50,962 bases of DNA. Origin: Equibacterium sp963662035. Lineage in GTDB: Bacteria > Bacteroidota > Bacteroidia > Bacteroidales > UBA932. The notes beneath the pieces were generated by a model. It was not told where the DNA came from and did not search any database. It saw only the letters and a list, made by a program, of their open reading frames with translations. The position numbers and the translations under genes were made by a program. Below, piece after piece: positions 8,380-17,944 of this stretch; the stretch's first letter is position 1, and each line of letters starts with the position of its first letter. The stretch lies in contig CAVLDO010000013.1 in NCBI GenBank assembly GCA_963662035.1, forward strand, positions 1-50,962, given 5' to 3'.

Positions 8380-9015
8380 ATGCACATCGGAGTTGCAGGC
8401 AACATAGGTTCGGGCAAGACGACCCTCACCAAGATGCTCAGCGAGCATTACGGGTGGGTCCCCAAATACGAGGCCGTGACCTACAATCCCTATCTCGAAG
8501 ATTATTACAAGGACATCCAGCGCTGGTCGTTCAACCTCGAGGTATATTTCCTGACCCAGCGCTTCAAGGATCTGCTGGACATTGCCTGCTCTGACGAGAC
8601 GGTGATCCAGGACCGCACCCTTATGGAGGGGGTGAGCATCTTCGTGGAGAACAACCGCGACCTGGGCAACATATCGGAGCGCGACTACAATTCGTATATG
8701 CAGCTTTTCGGGGTGATGATGCGGATGGTTAAAATGCCTGACCTTCTGATTTACCTGCGCTGCAGCGTGCCGCATCTTGTAGAACAGATTCAGAAGCGGG
8801 GGCGGGACTATGAGCAGGGGATGAGCCTGGAGTATCTGGGCGGCCTTAACACCCGCTACGAAAAGTGGGTTTCTGAATACAAAGGGCGCATTATCGTAAT
8901 AAACGCCGACGAACTGGATTTTGTAAAAAATCCGGAAGATTTTTTCTCGATTACCAACCTGATAGACAGCGAATTATATGGTCTATTCAGTGCCGGTGAA
9001 GAGAAAAAGAGATAG
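8380..9015 (+). CDS. Deoxynucleoside kinase
   Basis: 211 residues. It phosphorylates deoxynucleosides for dNTP salvage. The P-loop is GNIGSGKTT (residues ~7-15). The ERS/DRS-like motif is DRTLMEGVSIF (~76-86), with Asp-Arg contacting the substrate sugar. The LID is QKRGRDYEQG (~134-143). These place it in the Drosophila dNK/bacterial dAK-dGK family rather than thymidine kinase TdK. The start ATG follows the gamma-CA stop by 9 bases, and a strong terminator begins on its stop codon. Confidence 0.9.
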   Translation: MHIGVAGNIGSGKTTLTKMLSEHYGWVPKYEAVTYNPYLEDYYKDIQRWSFNLEVYFLTQRFKDLLDIACSDETVIQDRTLMEGVSIFVENNRDLGNISERDYNSYMQLFGVMMRMVKMPDLLIYLRCSVPHLVEQIQKRGRDYEQGMSLEYLGGLNTRYEKWVSEYKGRIIVINADELDFVKNPEDFFSITNLIDSELYGLFSAGEEKKR

Positions 9016-9046
9016 CCCGCCATAGAATTTGGCGGGCATATTTTTT
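9015..9046 (+). terminator. Rho-independent terminator after the kinase
   Basis: GCCCGCCA (9015-9022) pairs perfectly with TGGCGGGC (9030-9037) around a 7-base loop, then ATA and six T. It separates the upstream operon from the ATP synthase operon. Confidence 0.9.
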
Positions 9047-9060
9047 GCAATTTTGCCCCC

Positions 9061-9082
9061 TCGGTGACACATCGGTGACACA
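9061..9082. promoter_or_regulatory. Perfect 11-bp tandem direct repeat upstream of atpD
   Basis: TCGGTGACACA occurs twice head to tail (9061-9071, 9072-9082), 22 bases before the atpD start codon. The period of about one helical turn would put two identical binding faces on the same side of the DNA, so an operator is possible. No clear TAnnTTTG box was found in this short leader (CAATTTTG at 9048 is one mismatch away). Confidence 0.4.
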
Positions 9083-9104
9083 ATAAGATGAACTGATAAA
9101 GAAT

Positions 9105-10625
<1,521 letters not shown>

Positions 10626-10631
10626 AGACCT

Positions 10632-10871
10632 ATGATTACTCTTAAAATCATAACGCCGATGGAATCGGCAACGATTGCGGATGTCACGAGCGTGAGCCTC
10701 CCCGGCGCTGCAGGCCCTTTTGTGGTGCTCAAGGGGCACGCCCCTCTGGTCAGCATTCTTTCAAAGGGGATCCTGGCATACATTGCGGGCGGCAAGAGGC
10801 AGGAGAGACAGGTGGAGCGCGGCGCAGTAAAAGTGGAGGGGGACACCGTTACGGTGTGCATAGACAGATGA
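10632..10871 (+). CDS. atpC: ATP synthase F1 subunit epsilon (short form)
   Basis: 79 residues, containing only the N-terminal beta-sandwich (VSLPGAAGPFVVLKGHAPLV). The C-terminal two-helix domain that inhibits ATP hydrolysis in E. coli epsilon is absent, so that mode of inhibition should not operate. Short epsilon subunits are common in Bacteroidota. Its stop overlaps the atpB start (ATGA). Confidence 0.93.
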   Translation: MITLKIITPMESATIADVTSVSLPGAAGPFVVLKGHAPLVSILSKGILAYIAGGKRQERQVERGAVKVEGDTVTVCIDR

Positions 10872-11902
10872 AACACTCGCTGCTTGCAATAGCCCTCGCG
10901 GCCCTGTGCGCCCTTCCCCTGAAGGCTGCCGAATCCTCCCCTGAGGAGGAGTTCAGCCCCAAGGAGATGGTGATGGAGCACGTGGCCGACTCCTACCGCT
11001 GGGAAATCACCCACGCCGGCGGCCGGGACATCTCGGTCCCCTTGCCGGTGATAGTGCGCGGCAGCGGCGGCTGGGACATCTTCCTCTCGGGCAGGCTTTA
11101 TCCCGCCGGCACAAAATACCGGGGCTACTACATCGCCACGGAAGGCCGATACAAAGACAAGATTGTGGAGGATATCGCCGGGGCGCAGAGCCGTCCGCTG
11201 GACATTTCGCTCACCAAGACCGCCTGCGGCATAATACTGGCCCTGCTGGTGGTGATGTGCATATTCCTCTGCACGGCCCGCTACTATAAGAAGCACAGCG
11301 AAGTGGACTACGCTCCCCGAGGCCTTGCCGGCATAATGGAGTGGCAGATAGACTCGCTTATGGAGGGGGTCATAAAGCCCTGTGTGGGGAGCAATTATAT
11401 GAAGTTCGCCCCCTACCTGCTCACCGCCTTCTTCTTCATATTTGTAGCCAACCTGCTGGGGCTGATACCGTTCTTCCCCGGCGGAGCCAATGTCACCGGC
11501 AACATCACCGTCACCTTCTTTATGGCCGTGGCCACCTTTATGGCGGTGAACCTGTTCGGAACAAAACACTATTACAAGGATATCTTCTGGCCCGATGTGC
11601 CGGTGTTTCTAAAGGCGATACCCATTATGCCGCTGATAGAGATCATCGGAATGTTCACCAAGCCCTTCGCCCTTATGATAAGGCTCTTTGCCAACATCCT
11701 GGCCGGGCACTCGATTATCCTGAGCATTTGCAGCATCATATTCGTCACCGCCCATCTCGGGGCGGCGGTGAGCACCTCAATGACGGGATTGTCGCTGTTC
11801 TTTATGATTTTTATGAACTTTCTGGAGCTGCTGGTGGCTTACATCCAGGCGTATGTATTCACAATGCTGTCGTCGGTGTTCATCGGGCTCGCTCAAGAAT
11901 AA
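10868..11902 (+). CDS. atpB: ATP synthase Fo subunit a with N-terminal extension
   Basis: 344 residues from the ATG at 10868, which forms the ATGA overlap with atpC; a start four codons earlier is possible. Subunit a provides the proton half-channels. The N-terminus is signal-peptide-like (MKHSLLAIALAALCALPL), followed by a ~90-residue extracytoplasmic domain before the membrane helices. This makes it longer than the ~270-residue E. coli protein. The essential Arg lies in MIRLFANILAGHSII. Such an extension is usual in Bacteroidota. Confidence 0.95.
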   Translation: MKHSLLAIALAALCALPLKAAESSPEEEFSPKEMVMEHVADSYRWEITHAGGRDISVPLPVIVRGSGGWDIFLSGRLYPAGTKYRGYYIATEGRYKDKIVEDIAGAQSRPLDISLTKTACGIILALLVVMCIFLCTARYYKKHSEVDYAPRGLAGIMEWQIDSLMEGVIKPCVGSNYMKFAPYLLTAFFFIFVANLLGLIPFFPGGANVTGNITVTFFMAVATFMAVNLFGTKHYYKDIFWPDVPVFLKAIPIMPLIEIIGMFTKPFALMIRLFANILAGHSIILSICSIIFVTAHLGAAVSTSMTGLSLFFMIFMNFLELLVAYIQAYVFTMLSSVFIGLAQE

Positions 11903-11939
11903 CGGAACAAATATCAACAAATTATAAATTTTAAGAATT

Positions 11940-12152
11940 ATGGAACTTGGAACTTTGGGAGCAGCGATCGGCGCTGCAATCTGCGTGCTCGGAGCAGCAT
12001 TCGGCATTGGTAAAATCGGTCAGGCCGCTATGGAGGCGATTGCCCGTCAGCCCGAGAGCGCCGGCAACATCCGCACCACTATGATTATCGTGGCGGCACT
12101 TATCGAGGGTGTGGCCCTCTTCGCCGTCGTCGTCTGCTTTATGGCACTCTAA
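11940..12152 (+). CDS. atpE: ATP synthase Fo subunit c
   Basis: 70 residues, two transmembrane helices joined by the polar loop ARQPE (35-39). The ion-binding carboxylate is Glu56 in ALIEGVALF. The Gln and Ser/Thr that complete the sodium site in Ilyobacter c (Gln32, Ser66) have no equivalents: Ile lies at the first position and Gly follows Glu56. The ring is therefore inferred to carry protons. It overlaps the atpF start by one base (TAATG). Confidence 0.96.
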   Translation: MELGTLGAAIGAAICVLGAAFGIGKIGQAAMEAIARQPESAGNIRTTMIIVAALIEGVALFAVVVCFMAL

Positions 12153-12637
12153 TGGGACTCCTTACACCATCGGGCGGACTGCTGTTCTGGATGACCCTCG
12201 CCTTTGCGGTGGTTTTTCTGGTGCTGGCCAAGTTCGCCTTCCCCGCGATTCTGGGCTCTATGCAGAAGCGCTCCAGCTACATTGACACGCAGCTGGAGGC
12301 CGCCCGCAAGGCAGAGAAGAGCATCGCCTCTTTGAATGAGGAGCGGGAGCGGATAGTCTCCGATGCGCAGCAGCAGAAGATCGCAATCCTCTCCGATGCC
12401 GCCGCACAGAAGGACCGGATAATCTCGCAGGCCCGCGAAGAGGCCCGCGAGGAGTCGGCCCGCATAATTGCGGATGCAAAGCGGAGCGCCGAACTGCAGA
12501 AAGAGCAGATTCTGGCCTCAGCCCGCGGGGAGGTGGCGATCATCGCTGTGCAGATGGCCGGCAAGGTGCTGCGCGGCAATCTCGACACCGAAGAGGCCCA
12601 GCACGCCCTGCAGAACACCCTGTCCCGCGAAATCTGA
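12152..12637 (+). CDS. atpF: ATP synthase Fo subunit b
   Basis: 161 residues. One N-terminal membrane helix (LLFWMTLAFAVVFLVLAKFA) precedes a long charged helix rich in Ala, Glu, Lys and Arg (residues ~40-140), the peripheral stalk. The length is normal. A 69-base gap with no obvious ORF separates it from atpH. Confidence 0.95.
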   Translation: MGLLTPSGGLLFWMTLAFAVVFLVLAKFAFPAILGSMQKRSSYIDTQLEAARKAEKSIASLNEERERIVSDAQQQKIAILSDAAAQKDRIISQAREEAREESARIIADAKRSAELQKEQILASARGEVAIIAVQMAGKVLRGNLDTEEAQHALQNTLSREI

Positions 12638-12706
12638 ACAGGGGACTTGTCCCACTGCGCCACGGGCGAAAGAACACACAATGCGAACTCTAAAAACTGA
12701 ACTCTA

Positions 12707-13249
12707 ATGGACAGCGGACTCATCACAGGCCGATATGCCGCGGCGCTTCTGCAGTATGCGCAGGAGCAGGGGCAGGGAGAGAGCGTTATGCGCGATGCGC
12801 AGCGGCTTTACGCCCTGCTGCCGGCACTGGAAAAGTATCTGCACCGCCTGGAAAGGGCGCACGAGAAAGAAGAACTTCTGAAAAAGGCCCTCCCGGATAT
12901 GTGCGAACCCTTCGGAGGATTCCTGCACCTGGTGCTGGAGCATCGCCGCGAGGGCTATCTCAAGCGGATGCTGCAGACCTATATCAGCAGTTACCGCCGG
13001 CAGAACGGGATTGCGGTGGGCCATCTCACGGTGGCCTCGCAGCCCACGCAGACACTGCTTGAAGCGCTTGAAAAGTACACCCGCGCCAGTTGCGGGGCTT
13101 CGCAAGTGGAGTTTGACATAAAGGTGGACCCCGACATCATCGGCGGCTACATCTACAGAGTGGGCGACCGCTGTTTGGATGCCAGCGTGAAACGTCAGCT
13201 CAGAGAGCTGGAAAAGAAATTTGAAACCAAGGAAAAAAGGATACTCTAA
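12707..13249 (+). CDS. atpH: ATP synthase F1 subunit delta
   Basis: 180 residues, the OSCP/delta family. The N-terminal helical bundle starts GLITGRYAAALLQYAQEQG; the C-terminal domain contains FDIKVDPDIIGGYIYRVGDR, the usual family signature (VDPxLIGGxxxRVGD). It fixes the peripheral stalk to the top of F1. Its stop codon directly abuts the atpA ATG. Confidence 0.95.
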   Translation: MDSGLITGRYAAALLQYAQEQGQGESVMRDAQRLYALLPALEKYLHRLERAHEKEELLKKALPDMCEPFGGFLHLVLEHRREGYLKRMLQTYISSYRRQNGIAVGHLTVASQPTQTLLEALEKYTRASCGASQVEFDIKVDPDIIGGYIYRVGDRCLDASVKRQLRELEKKFETKEKRIL

Positions 13250-14830
13250 ATGGAAGAGAACATAAAACCCGGCGAGATATCAAAAGTGCTGCTGGATGAG
13301 CTCCGGCAGATTGACCTCTCGGCCAAGACAGAAGAGGTGGGCGAAGTGCTCACAGTGACCGACGGCGTGGTGCGCATCTGGGGGCTGGACGCCGCTCAGG
13401 CGGGCGAACTGCTGGAGTTTAACAACGGCGAAAAAGCGGTGGTGATGAACCTTGAGGCCGACAATGTCGGCGCCGTGCTGCTGGGCTCTTCCGACACGGT
13501 GAAGGAGGGGGACGAGGTGCGCCGCACCCACACCACAGCCTCCATCGATGTGCGGGAGTCTATGCTGGGCAGGGTGATAACCCCGCTGGGCGAGCCTATC
13601 GACGGTGGCGGCCCCATCAGCGGTGAGAGTTTCTGTATGCCGCTGGAACGCAAGGCGCCGGGCGTCATCTTCCGCCAGCCCGTGAGCCAGCCGCTGCAGA
13701 CCGGCATCAAGGCCATTGACTCGATGATTCCCATAGGCCGCGGCCAGCGCGAGCTGATAATCGGCGACCGCCAGAGCGGCAAGACTTCCATCGCGATCGA
13801 CACCATAATCAACCAGCGCCCCCTCTATGAGGCGGGCGAGCCGCTCTATTGCATATATGTCGCCATCGGTCAGAAAGCCAGCACCGTGGCCACCACGGTA
13901 GAGACTCTGCGCAGCCACAAGGCGATGGACTACACGGTGGTTATTGCGGCAAATGCGGGCGACAGCGCCGCGCTGCGCTACTATGCCCCCTTTGCCGGAG
14001 CCGCCGTGGGCGAGTATTTCAGGGATACGGGACGCCACGCGCTGGTGGTCTATGACGACCTCTCCAAACAGGCGGTGGCCTACCGCGAGGTTTCGCTGAT
14101 TCTGCGCCGCCCCTCCGGCCGCGAGGCCTATCCCGGCGACATATTCTACCTCCACTCCAGACTGCTGGAGCGCGCCGCCAAAATCATAGAGCAGCAGGAG
14201 GTGGCCGAGATGATGAACGATCTGCCCGAGGCGCTGCGCGGCCATGTGGTGGCCGGCGGTTCGCTCACCGCCCTCCCGATTATCGAGACGCAGGCGGGCG
14301 ACGTGTCGGCATACATCCCCACAAATGTCATCTCCATCACCGATGGACAGATATTTCTTGACACCGACCTCTTCAACGCCGGCAACCGTCCCGCAATCGA
14401 TGTCGGCATCTCGGTTTCACGTGTCGGCGGCAACGCCCAGACCAAGGCTATGAAGCGGGTTGCCGGCACTCTCAAGATAGATCAGGCGCAGTACCGCGAG
14501 CTGGAGGCCTTCAGCAAGTACAGCAGCGATATGGACGCCATCTCGATGATGACGCTGGACAAGGGGCGCAAGAACACCCGGCTGCTGATACAGCCGCTGC
14601 ACGCCACGATGCCGGTGGAGCGGCAGATAGCGGTGCTCTACTGCGGCACCAACGCCCTAATGAAGGATATACCTGTGGAGAAGGTCACAGACTTTGAAAA
14701 GCTGCTGCTGCAGACCCTTTCCAGCGGAGACACTTTCGAAACCATACGCACCAAGGGTATGACCCCCGAGGCGGAGTCGGCCATCCGCAGCGCCGCCGCA
14801 AATGTGTGCACCTCGATACTCAATGCATAA
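13250..14830 (+). CDS. atpA: ATP synthase F1 subunit alpha
   Basis: 526 residues, the non-catalytic nucleotide-binding subunit. The P-loop GDRQSGKTS lies near residues 172-180. The family signature around PAIDVGISVSRVGG and the C-terminal helical domain are present. Nothing looks truncated. It is followed 12 bases later by atpG. Confidence 0.98.
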   Translation: MEENIKPGEISKVLLDELRQIDLSAKTEEVGEVLTVTDGVVRIWGLDAAQAGELLEFNNGEKAVVMNLEADNVGAVLLGSSDTVKEGDEVRRTHTTASIDVRESMLGRVITPLGEPIDGGGPISGESFCMPLERKAPGVIFRQPVSQPLQTGIKAIDSMIPIGRGQRELIIGDRQSGKTSIAIDTIINQRPLYEAGEPLYCIYVAIGQKASTVATTVETLRSHKAMDYTVVIAANAGDSAALRYYAPFAGAAVGEYFRDTGRHALVVYDDLSKQAVAYREVSLILRRPSGREAYPGDIFYLHSRLLERAAKIIEQQEVAEMMNDLPEALRGHVVAGGSLTALPIIETQAGDVSAYIPTNVISITDGQIFLDTDLFNAGNRPAIDVGISVSRVGGNAQTKAMKRVAGTLKIDQAQYRELEAFSKYSSDMDAISMMTLDKGRKNTRLLIQPLHATMPVERQIAVLYCGTNALMKDIPVEKVTDFEKLLLQTLSSGDTFETIRTKGMTPEAESAIRSAAANVCTSILNA

Positions 14831-14842
14831 ATCTCCCCGCAG

Positions 14843-15772
14843 ATGGCGTCTCTAAAAGAAATAAAGGCGAGGATCAACTCGGTGAGCAGCACGCTCAAGA
14901 TCACGCAGGCCATGAAGATGGTTTCCTCGGCCAAGTTGCGCCGCGTGCAGAAGCTCTACACATCGCTTGAAGAGTACCTCCACAATCTGGAGGAGATAGC
15001 CTCCGCCGCCGGAGTCGCCTGCGGCGCGGCATCATCTGACGCTGGAGCGGCCGCCGGGACTGCTTGCGCCGCGGCAGCTCAAACCCCCGGAGGCTCTGTC
15101 TGCAAAGAACCCCCTGCCGCAGGCAAGGTGGCAATCGTGGTCTTTTCCTCCGACACATCGCTCTGCGGAAGCTACAACGCCAACATCTTCAAGGCGCTGC
15201 AGAGCCGCGTGTCGCAGCTCGCCGCCGAGGGCCTCTGTGCCGAAATAATACCAGTGGGGGAGAAGGTCGCAAAAATGGCCGGCAAAGTCTACGGCAGCCT
15301 TTGCACCGACTTCGTCTGCGCAGCGGAAAATCAGACCTACGAAGGCATCGCCCCTCTGCTGGAATTCCTGCTCGATGGCTATGCCTGCGGCCGCTACAGC
15401 CGGGTAGAGCTGCTCTATATGCACTTCTACACCATTTCCCGGCAGAAGATAGAGTGTCGCACCTACCTTGGCGCGACGGCAGCATCCTCCAGCAGATCGG
15501 CCGCAGTCTGCACTGCCGATGAAATGCTGGTGATTCTGGAGCCCTGCGCCGCGCAAATCGCCGCCGGCATCAGCGACCTGATGCTGCGCGCCCGCCTCTA
15601 CGACACCCTGCTCAGCGCCAAACTCAGCGAACACGCCTGCCGCATGGTAGCGATGCAGACCGCCAGCGACAATGCAGAAGACCTTCTGGGAGAACTCAGG
15701 CTCACCTTCAACAAACAGCGCCAGCAAGATATAACTGAAGAACTCAGCGACATTTCCAACAGCAAGAGTTAG
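14843..15772 (+). CDS. atpG: ATP synthase F1 subunit gamma with Ala/Cys-rich insertion
   Basis: 309 residues. The coiled-coil rotor termini are conserved: SLKEIKARINSVSSTLKITQ and, at the end, ELRLTFNKQRQQDITEELSD. Between the first helix and the beta strand AIVVFSSDTSLCGSYN there is a low-complexity Ala/Gly-rich stretch (residues ~53-93) with Cys at 60, 75 and 87. It is about 20 residues longer than this region of E. coli gamma. No obvious terminator follows; 244 bases later comes the preA-like gene. Confidence 0.95.
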   Translation: MASLKEIKARINSVSSTLKITQAMKMVSSAKLRRVQKLYTSLEEYLHNLEEIASAAGVACGAASSDAGAAAGTACAAAAQTPGGSVCKEPPAAGKVAIVVFSSDTSLCGSYNANIFKALQSRVSQLAAEGLCAEIIPVGEKVAKMAGKVYGSLCTDFVCAAENQTYEGIAPLLEFLLDGYACGRYSRVELLYMHFYTISRQKIECRTYLGATAASSSRSAAVCTADEMLVILEPCAAQIAAGISDLMLRARLYDTLLSAKLSEHACRMVAMQTASDNAEDLLGELRLTFNKQRQQDITEELSDISNSKS

Positions 15773-16016
15773 TCTGCACAGTTTGATATCTTTACCGGGC
15801 AGATTCGCCGGTGCTCAGGGCATCGTGCACCGATTTGACAGCTGGGGAGATAGCCGGTTCGGAAATATGCCGCTTTGGCCGCCAAGATGCTGGCCACGGC
15901 AACTTCGCCCGAGCAGGACGGAGTCCTTTTCATCGACTATCTTACAAAATTGCGCAGGATATTTTCTTCCTTGAATATTTTCCGCTATATTAGGGGGTTA
16001 TTCAACTATTTTGCAA

Positions 16017-17573
16017 ATGGTAGTAAATAAAGTGCCGACATATCCGCTTCTGGATATGTCCGAATTGAACAGATGTCTGCTATGTAGCGATGCTCCCTGC
16101 ACAGTGCAGTGCTCCAAAACTCTCCCTGTGGGGGATATTCTCCGCTCAATCTATTTCCGCAACGGAATGGGCGCCCTTGAGAAGACCGCAGGCGTGCAGT
16201 GTCTGGATTGTGATGCTCCTTGCGAGGCTGCCTGCCTGCTCGGAAAAAAGAGCGCTCCTGTCAGAATCAAGGCCATAATGAGTTCGCTCTACGAGGCCGC
16301 GAAGACTACGGTGGACTCCGGAATAGTGAGCGAGGGGCAGTTGCGCGGGGCGTTCAGCGTTCCGCGTGAGCCGGACATCACGGCTGACATCTGCGGTGTG
16401 AAGCTTGAGAATCCTTTTCTGCTGTCGTCGTCGGTGGTGGCCAGCGGCTATGAGATGTGCGCCAAGGCTTTTCGCGCCGGATGGGCCGGGGCGGCGTTCA
16501 AGACAATATGCACATTCCCGCAGCACGAGGCTTCGCCCCGTTTTTCGGCCATTACAAATCATTCCAATTCTTTTTGCGGCTTCAAGAATATCGAGCAGCT
16601 CTCCGATCACAGTGTGGAGGAGAATATGGAGGTGTTCCGCCATCTCAAGGCAGAGTTCCCCACCAAGGTGATTCTGGCATCGATCATGGGGCAGAATGAG
16701 CAGGAGTGGACTGATTTGGCACGCCGTTGCGAACTTGCCGGCGCCGATGTCATAGAATGTAATTTCTCGTGCCCGAATATGGAGTCTGACTCTCTTGGCA
16801 TTACCATAGGCCAGGATGCAGCGCTGATAGAGAAGTTTACCCGCGCAGTCCGCAGGGGCACCAAACTTCCGGTGCTCGCCAAGATGACTCCGAATATTAC
16901 GGATATGGTTCCTATGGCGGCCGCCGCCAAGAGGGGAGGGGCAGACGGCATCGCTGCCATCAACACCATCAACAGCATCACCGGAGTGAACATAGACACG
17001 TTTACCGCCGAACCTGACGTGCACGGCAGTTCGATTGTGGGCGGGTATTCCGGTCAGGCCGTGAAGCCCATAGCCCTCCGCTTTATTTCTGACATGGCCA
17101 GGAGCGAAGAACTCAAGGGGATGCACTTCAGCGCAATGGGCGGCATCGAGAATTGGGTCGATGCGGTGGAGTTCATCTCGCTGGGCGCAGGCAGCATCCA
17201 GATCACGACTGCCGTGATGCAGTATGGCTATCGGATCATCGACGATCTGATAAGCGGTCTGAAGTATTATCTGAAGGTCAAGGGGTTCAGCAATGTCGGC
17301 TCTGTGATGGGGGCGGCCGTGGGCAGCATTGTGGCTCACAACCAGCTTGAAAGGGACACTGTGCTGCTTCCTAAATTCAACTACGACAAGTGTATCGGGT
17401 GCGGCAGGTGTTACATTTCCTGCTACGACGGAGGCCATCAGGCCATCGAGTTCGTAATTGAGGACAGAAAGCCCCGTCTCAACGCCAAAAAGTGCGTCGG
17501 GTGTCACCTCTGCCGGCTTGTGTGCCCGTCCAAAGCCATCGGCGTGGCCGCCAGACGGTTCGAGCGCACATAG
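16017..17573 (+). CDS. preA: PreA-like dihydropyrimidine dehydrogenase with extra N-terminal Fe-S domain
   Basis: 518 residues from the ATG at 16017 (an in-frame TTG lies two codons upstream). Residues ~15-90 hold eight Cys (20, 23, 28, 32, 62, 65, 69, 73) in the Fer4_20 pattern that normally heads PreT or eukaryotic DPYD domain I. Residues ~120-440 are the FMN-binding dihydroorotate-dehydrogenase-like barrel (ECNFSCPN, LAKMTPNITDM, GGYSGQAVKPIALRF). The C-terminus has two 4Fe-4S motifs, CIGCGRCYISCYDGG and CVGCHLCRLVCP. The FAD and NADPH domains of PreT are missing, and no preT lies nearby, so the electron donor is unclear. The substrate is inferred from the PreA family: 5,6-dihydropyrimidines or a related ring. 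Confidence 0.85.
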   Translation: MVVNKVPTYPLLDMSELNRCLLCSDAPCTVQCSKTLPVGDILRSIYFRNGMGALEKTAGVQCLDCDAPCEAACLLGKKSAPVRIKAIMSSLYEAAKTTVDSGIVSEGQLRGAFSVPREPDITADICGVKLENPFLLSSSVVASGYEMCAKAFRAGWAGAAFKTICTFPQHEASPRFSAITNHSNSFCGFKNIEQLSDHSVEENMEVFRHLKAEFPTKVILASIMGQNEQEWTDLARRCELAGADVIECNFSCPNMESDSLGITIGQDAALIEKFTRAVRRGTKLPVLAKMTPNITDMVPMAAAAKRGGADGIAAINTINSITGVNIDTFTAEPDVHGSSIVGGYSGQAVKPIALRFISDMARSEELKGMHFSAMGGIENWVDAVEFISLGAGSIQITTAVMQYGYRIIDDLISGLKYYLKVKGFSNVGSVMGAAVGSIVAHNQLERDTVLLPKFNYDKCIGCGRCYISCYDGGHQAIEFVIEDRKPRLNAKKCVGCHLCRLVCPSKAIGVAARRFERT

Positions 17574-17645
17574 CACCGGGGTCTGCCTCGTCCGCAGGTT
17601 AGAAGTCAGTTTCCCTGTTTTCCGCCCCTTAGCGGGCCGGTTCTG

Positions 17646-17685
17646 CCAAAAAGCCGCCCGGGGTGCAGGCGGCTGCGGGTTTTTG
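17646..17685. terminator. Bidirectional terminator between preA and the small minus-strand ORF
   Basis: AGCCGCC (17652-17658) pairs with GGCGGCT (17668-17674). The A run at 17648-17652 and the T run at 17680-17684 serve the two strands. It fits the end of preA on the plus strand and the end of a minus-strand transcript covering 17696-17758. Confidence 0.8.
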
Positions 17686-17695
17686 ACAATATGGG

Positions 17696-17758
17696 TCAGT
17701 CGCGGGAGGCGGATATGATGGAGACGATGATGGCCACGATCGACAGAAGCAGTTTCAT
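17696..17758 (-). CDS. Candidate 20-residue hydrophobic membrane peptide
   Basis: A short ORF opens with MKLLLSIVAII and ends SASRD. The body is a single stretch of Leu, Ile, Val and Ser long enough to sit in a membrane. It is followed 22 bases later by the strong terminator at 17652-17674, whose minus-strand T run fits it. A one-mismatch -7 box (CAACTTTG) lies at 17792-17785, 27 bases before the ATG. The 5' region is A-rich (ACAAACAAAACGAAAAACAC), as is typical of start regions in this phylum. There is no homologue I recognise. It could be a small membrane protein, a toxin-like peptide, or the chance reading of a small RNA. Confidence 0.42.
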   Translation of the reverse strand: MKLLLSIVAIIVSIISASRD

Positions 17759-17836
17759 AGTGTTTTTCGTTTTGTTTGTTGGTGCAAAGTTGTGGCCAGG
17801 TGTGGGTAGAATTTTGGCACACTTGCAAAAAATTCC

Positions 17837-17844
17837 TACTTTCG
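17837..17844 (+). promoter_or_regulatory. Possible -7 element for the WYL regulator
   Basis: TACTTTCG, one mismatch from TAnnTTTG, 100 bases before the ATG at 17945. With the minus-strand box at 17792-17785 it would make a divergent promoter pair. Confidence 0.3.
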
Positions 17845-17944
17845 CTTCACGCAAGACCTTGAGATTATAAACTTGACGGGATGCGAAGCAACGGCCCCCG
17901 GGCTTCGCAGCCCCAGACAACCCGGACACTGCACTTTACACAGA

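Noticed and set aside
11940..12152. Sodium-driven ATP synthase
   Set aside because: The c subunit lacks the Gln and Ser/Thr of the sodium site; only the carboxylate Glu56 is present.
15783..15993. Two short plus-strand ORFs (60 and 63 residues) between atpG and preA
   Set aside because: They overlap each other in different frames, have no start context and no recognisable features. The 244-base gap shows no tRNA or terminator either.
16011..16016. TTG start two codons upstream for the PreA-like protein
   Set aside because: An ATG follows at 16017 and the family does not need the extra residues.
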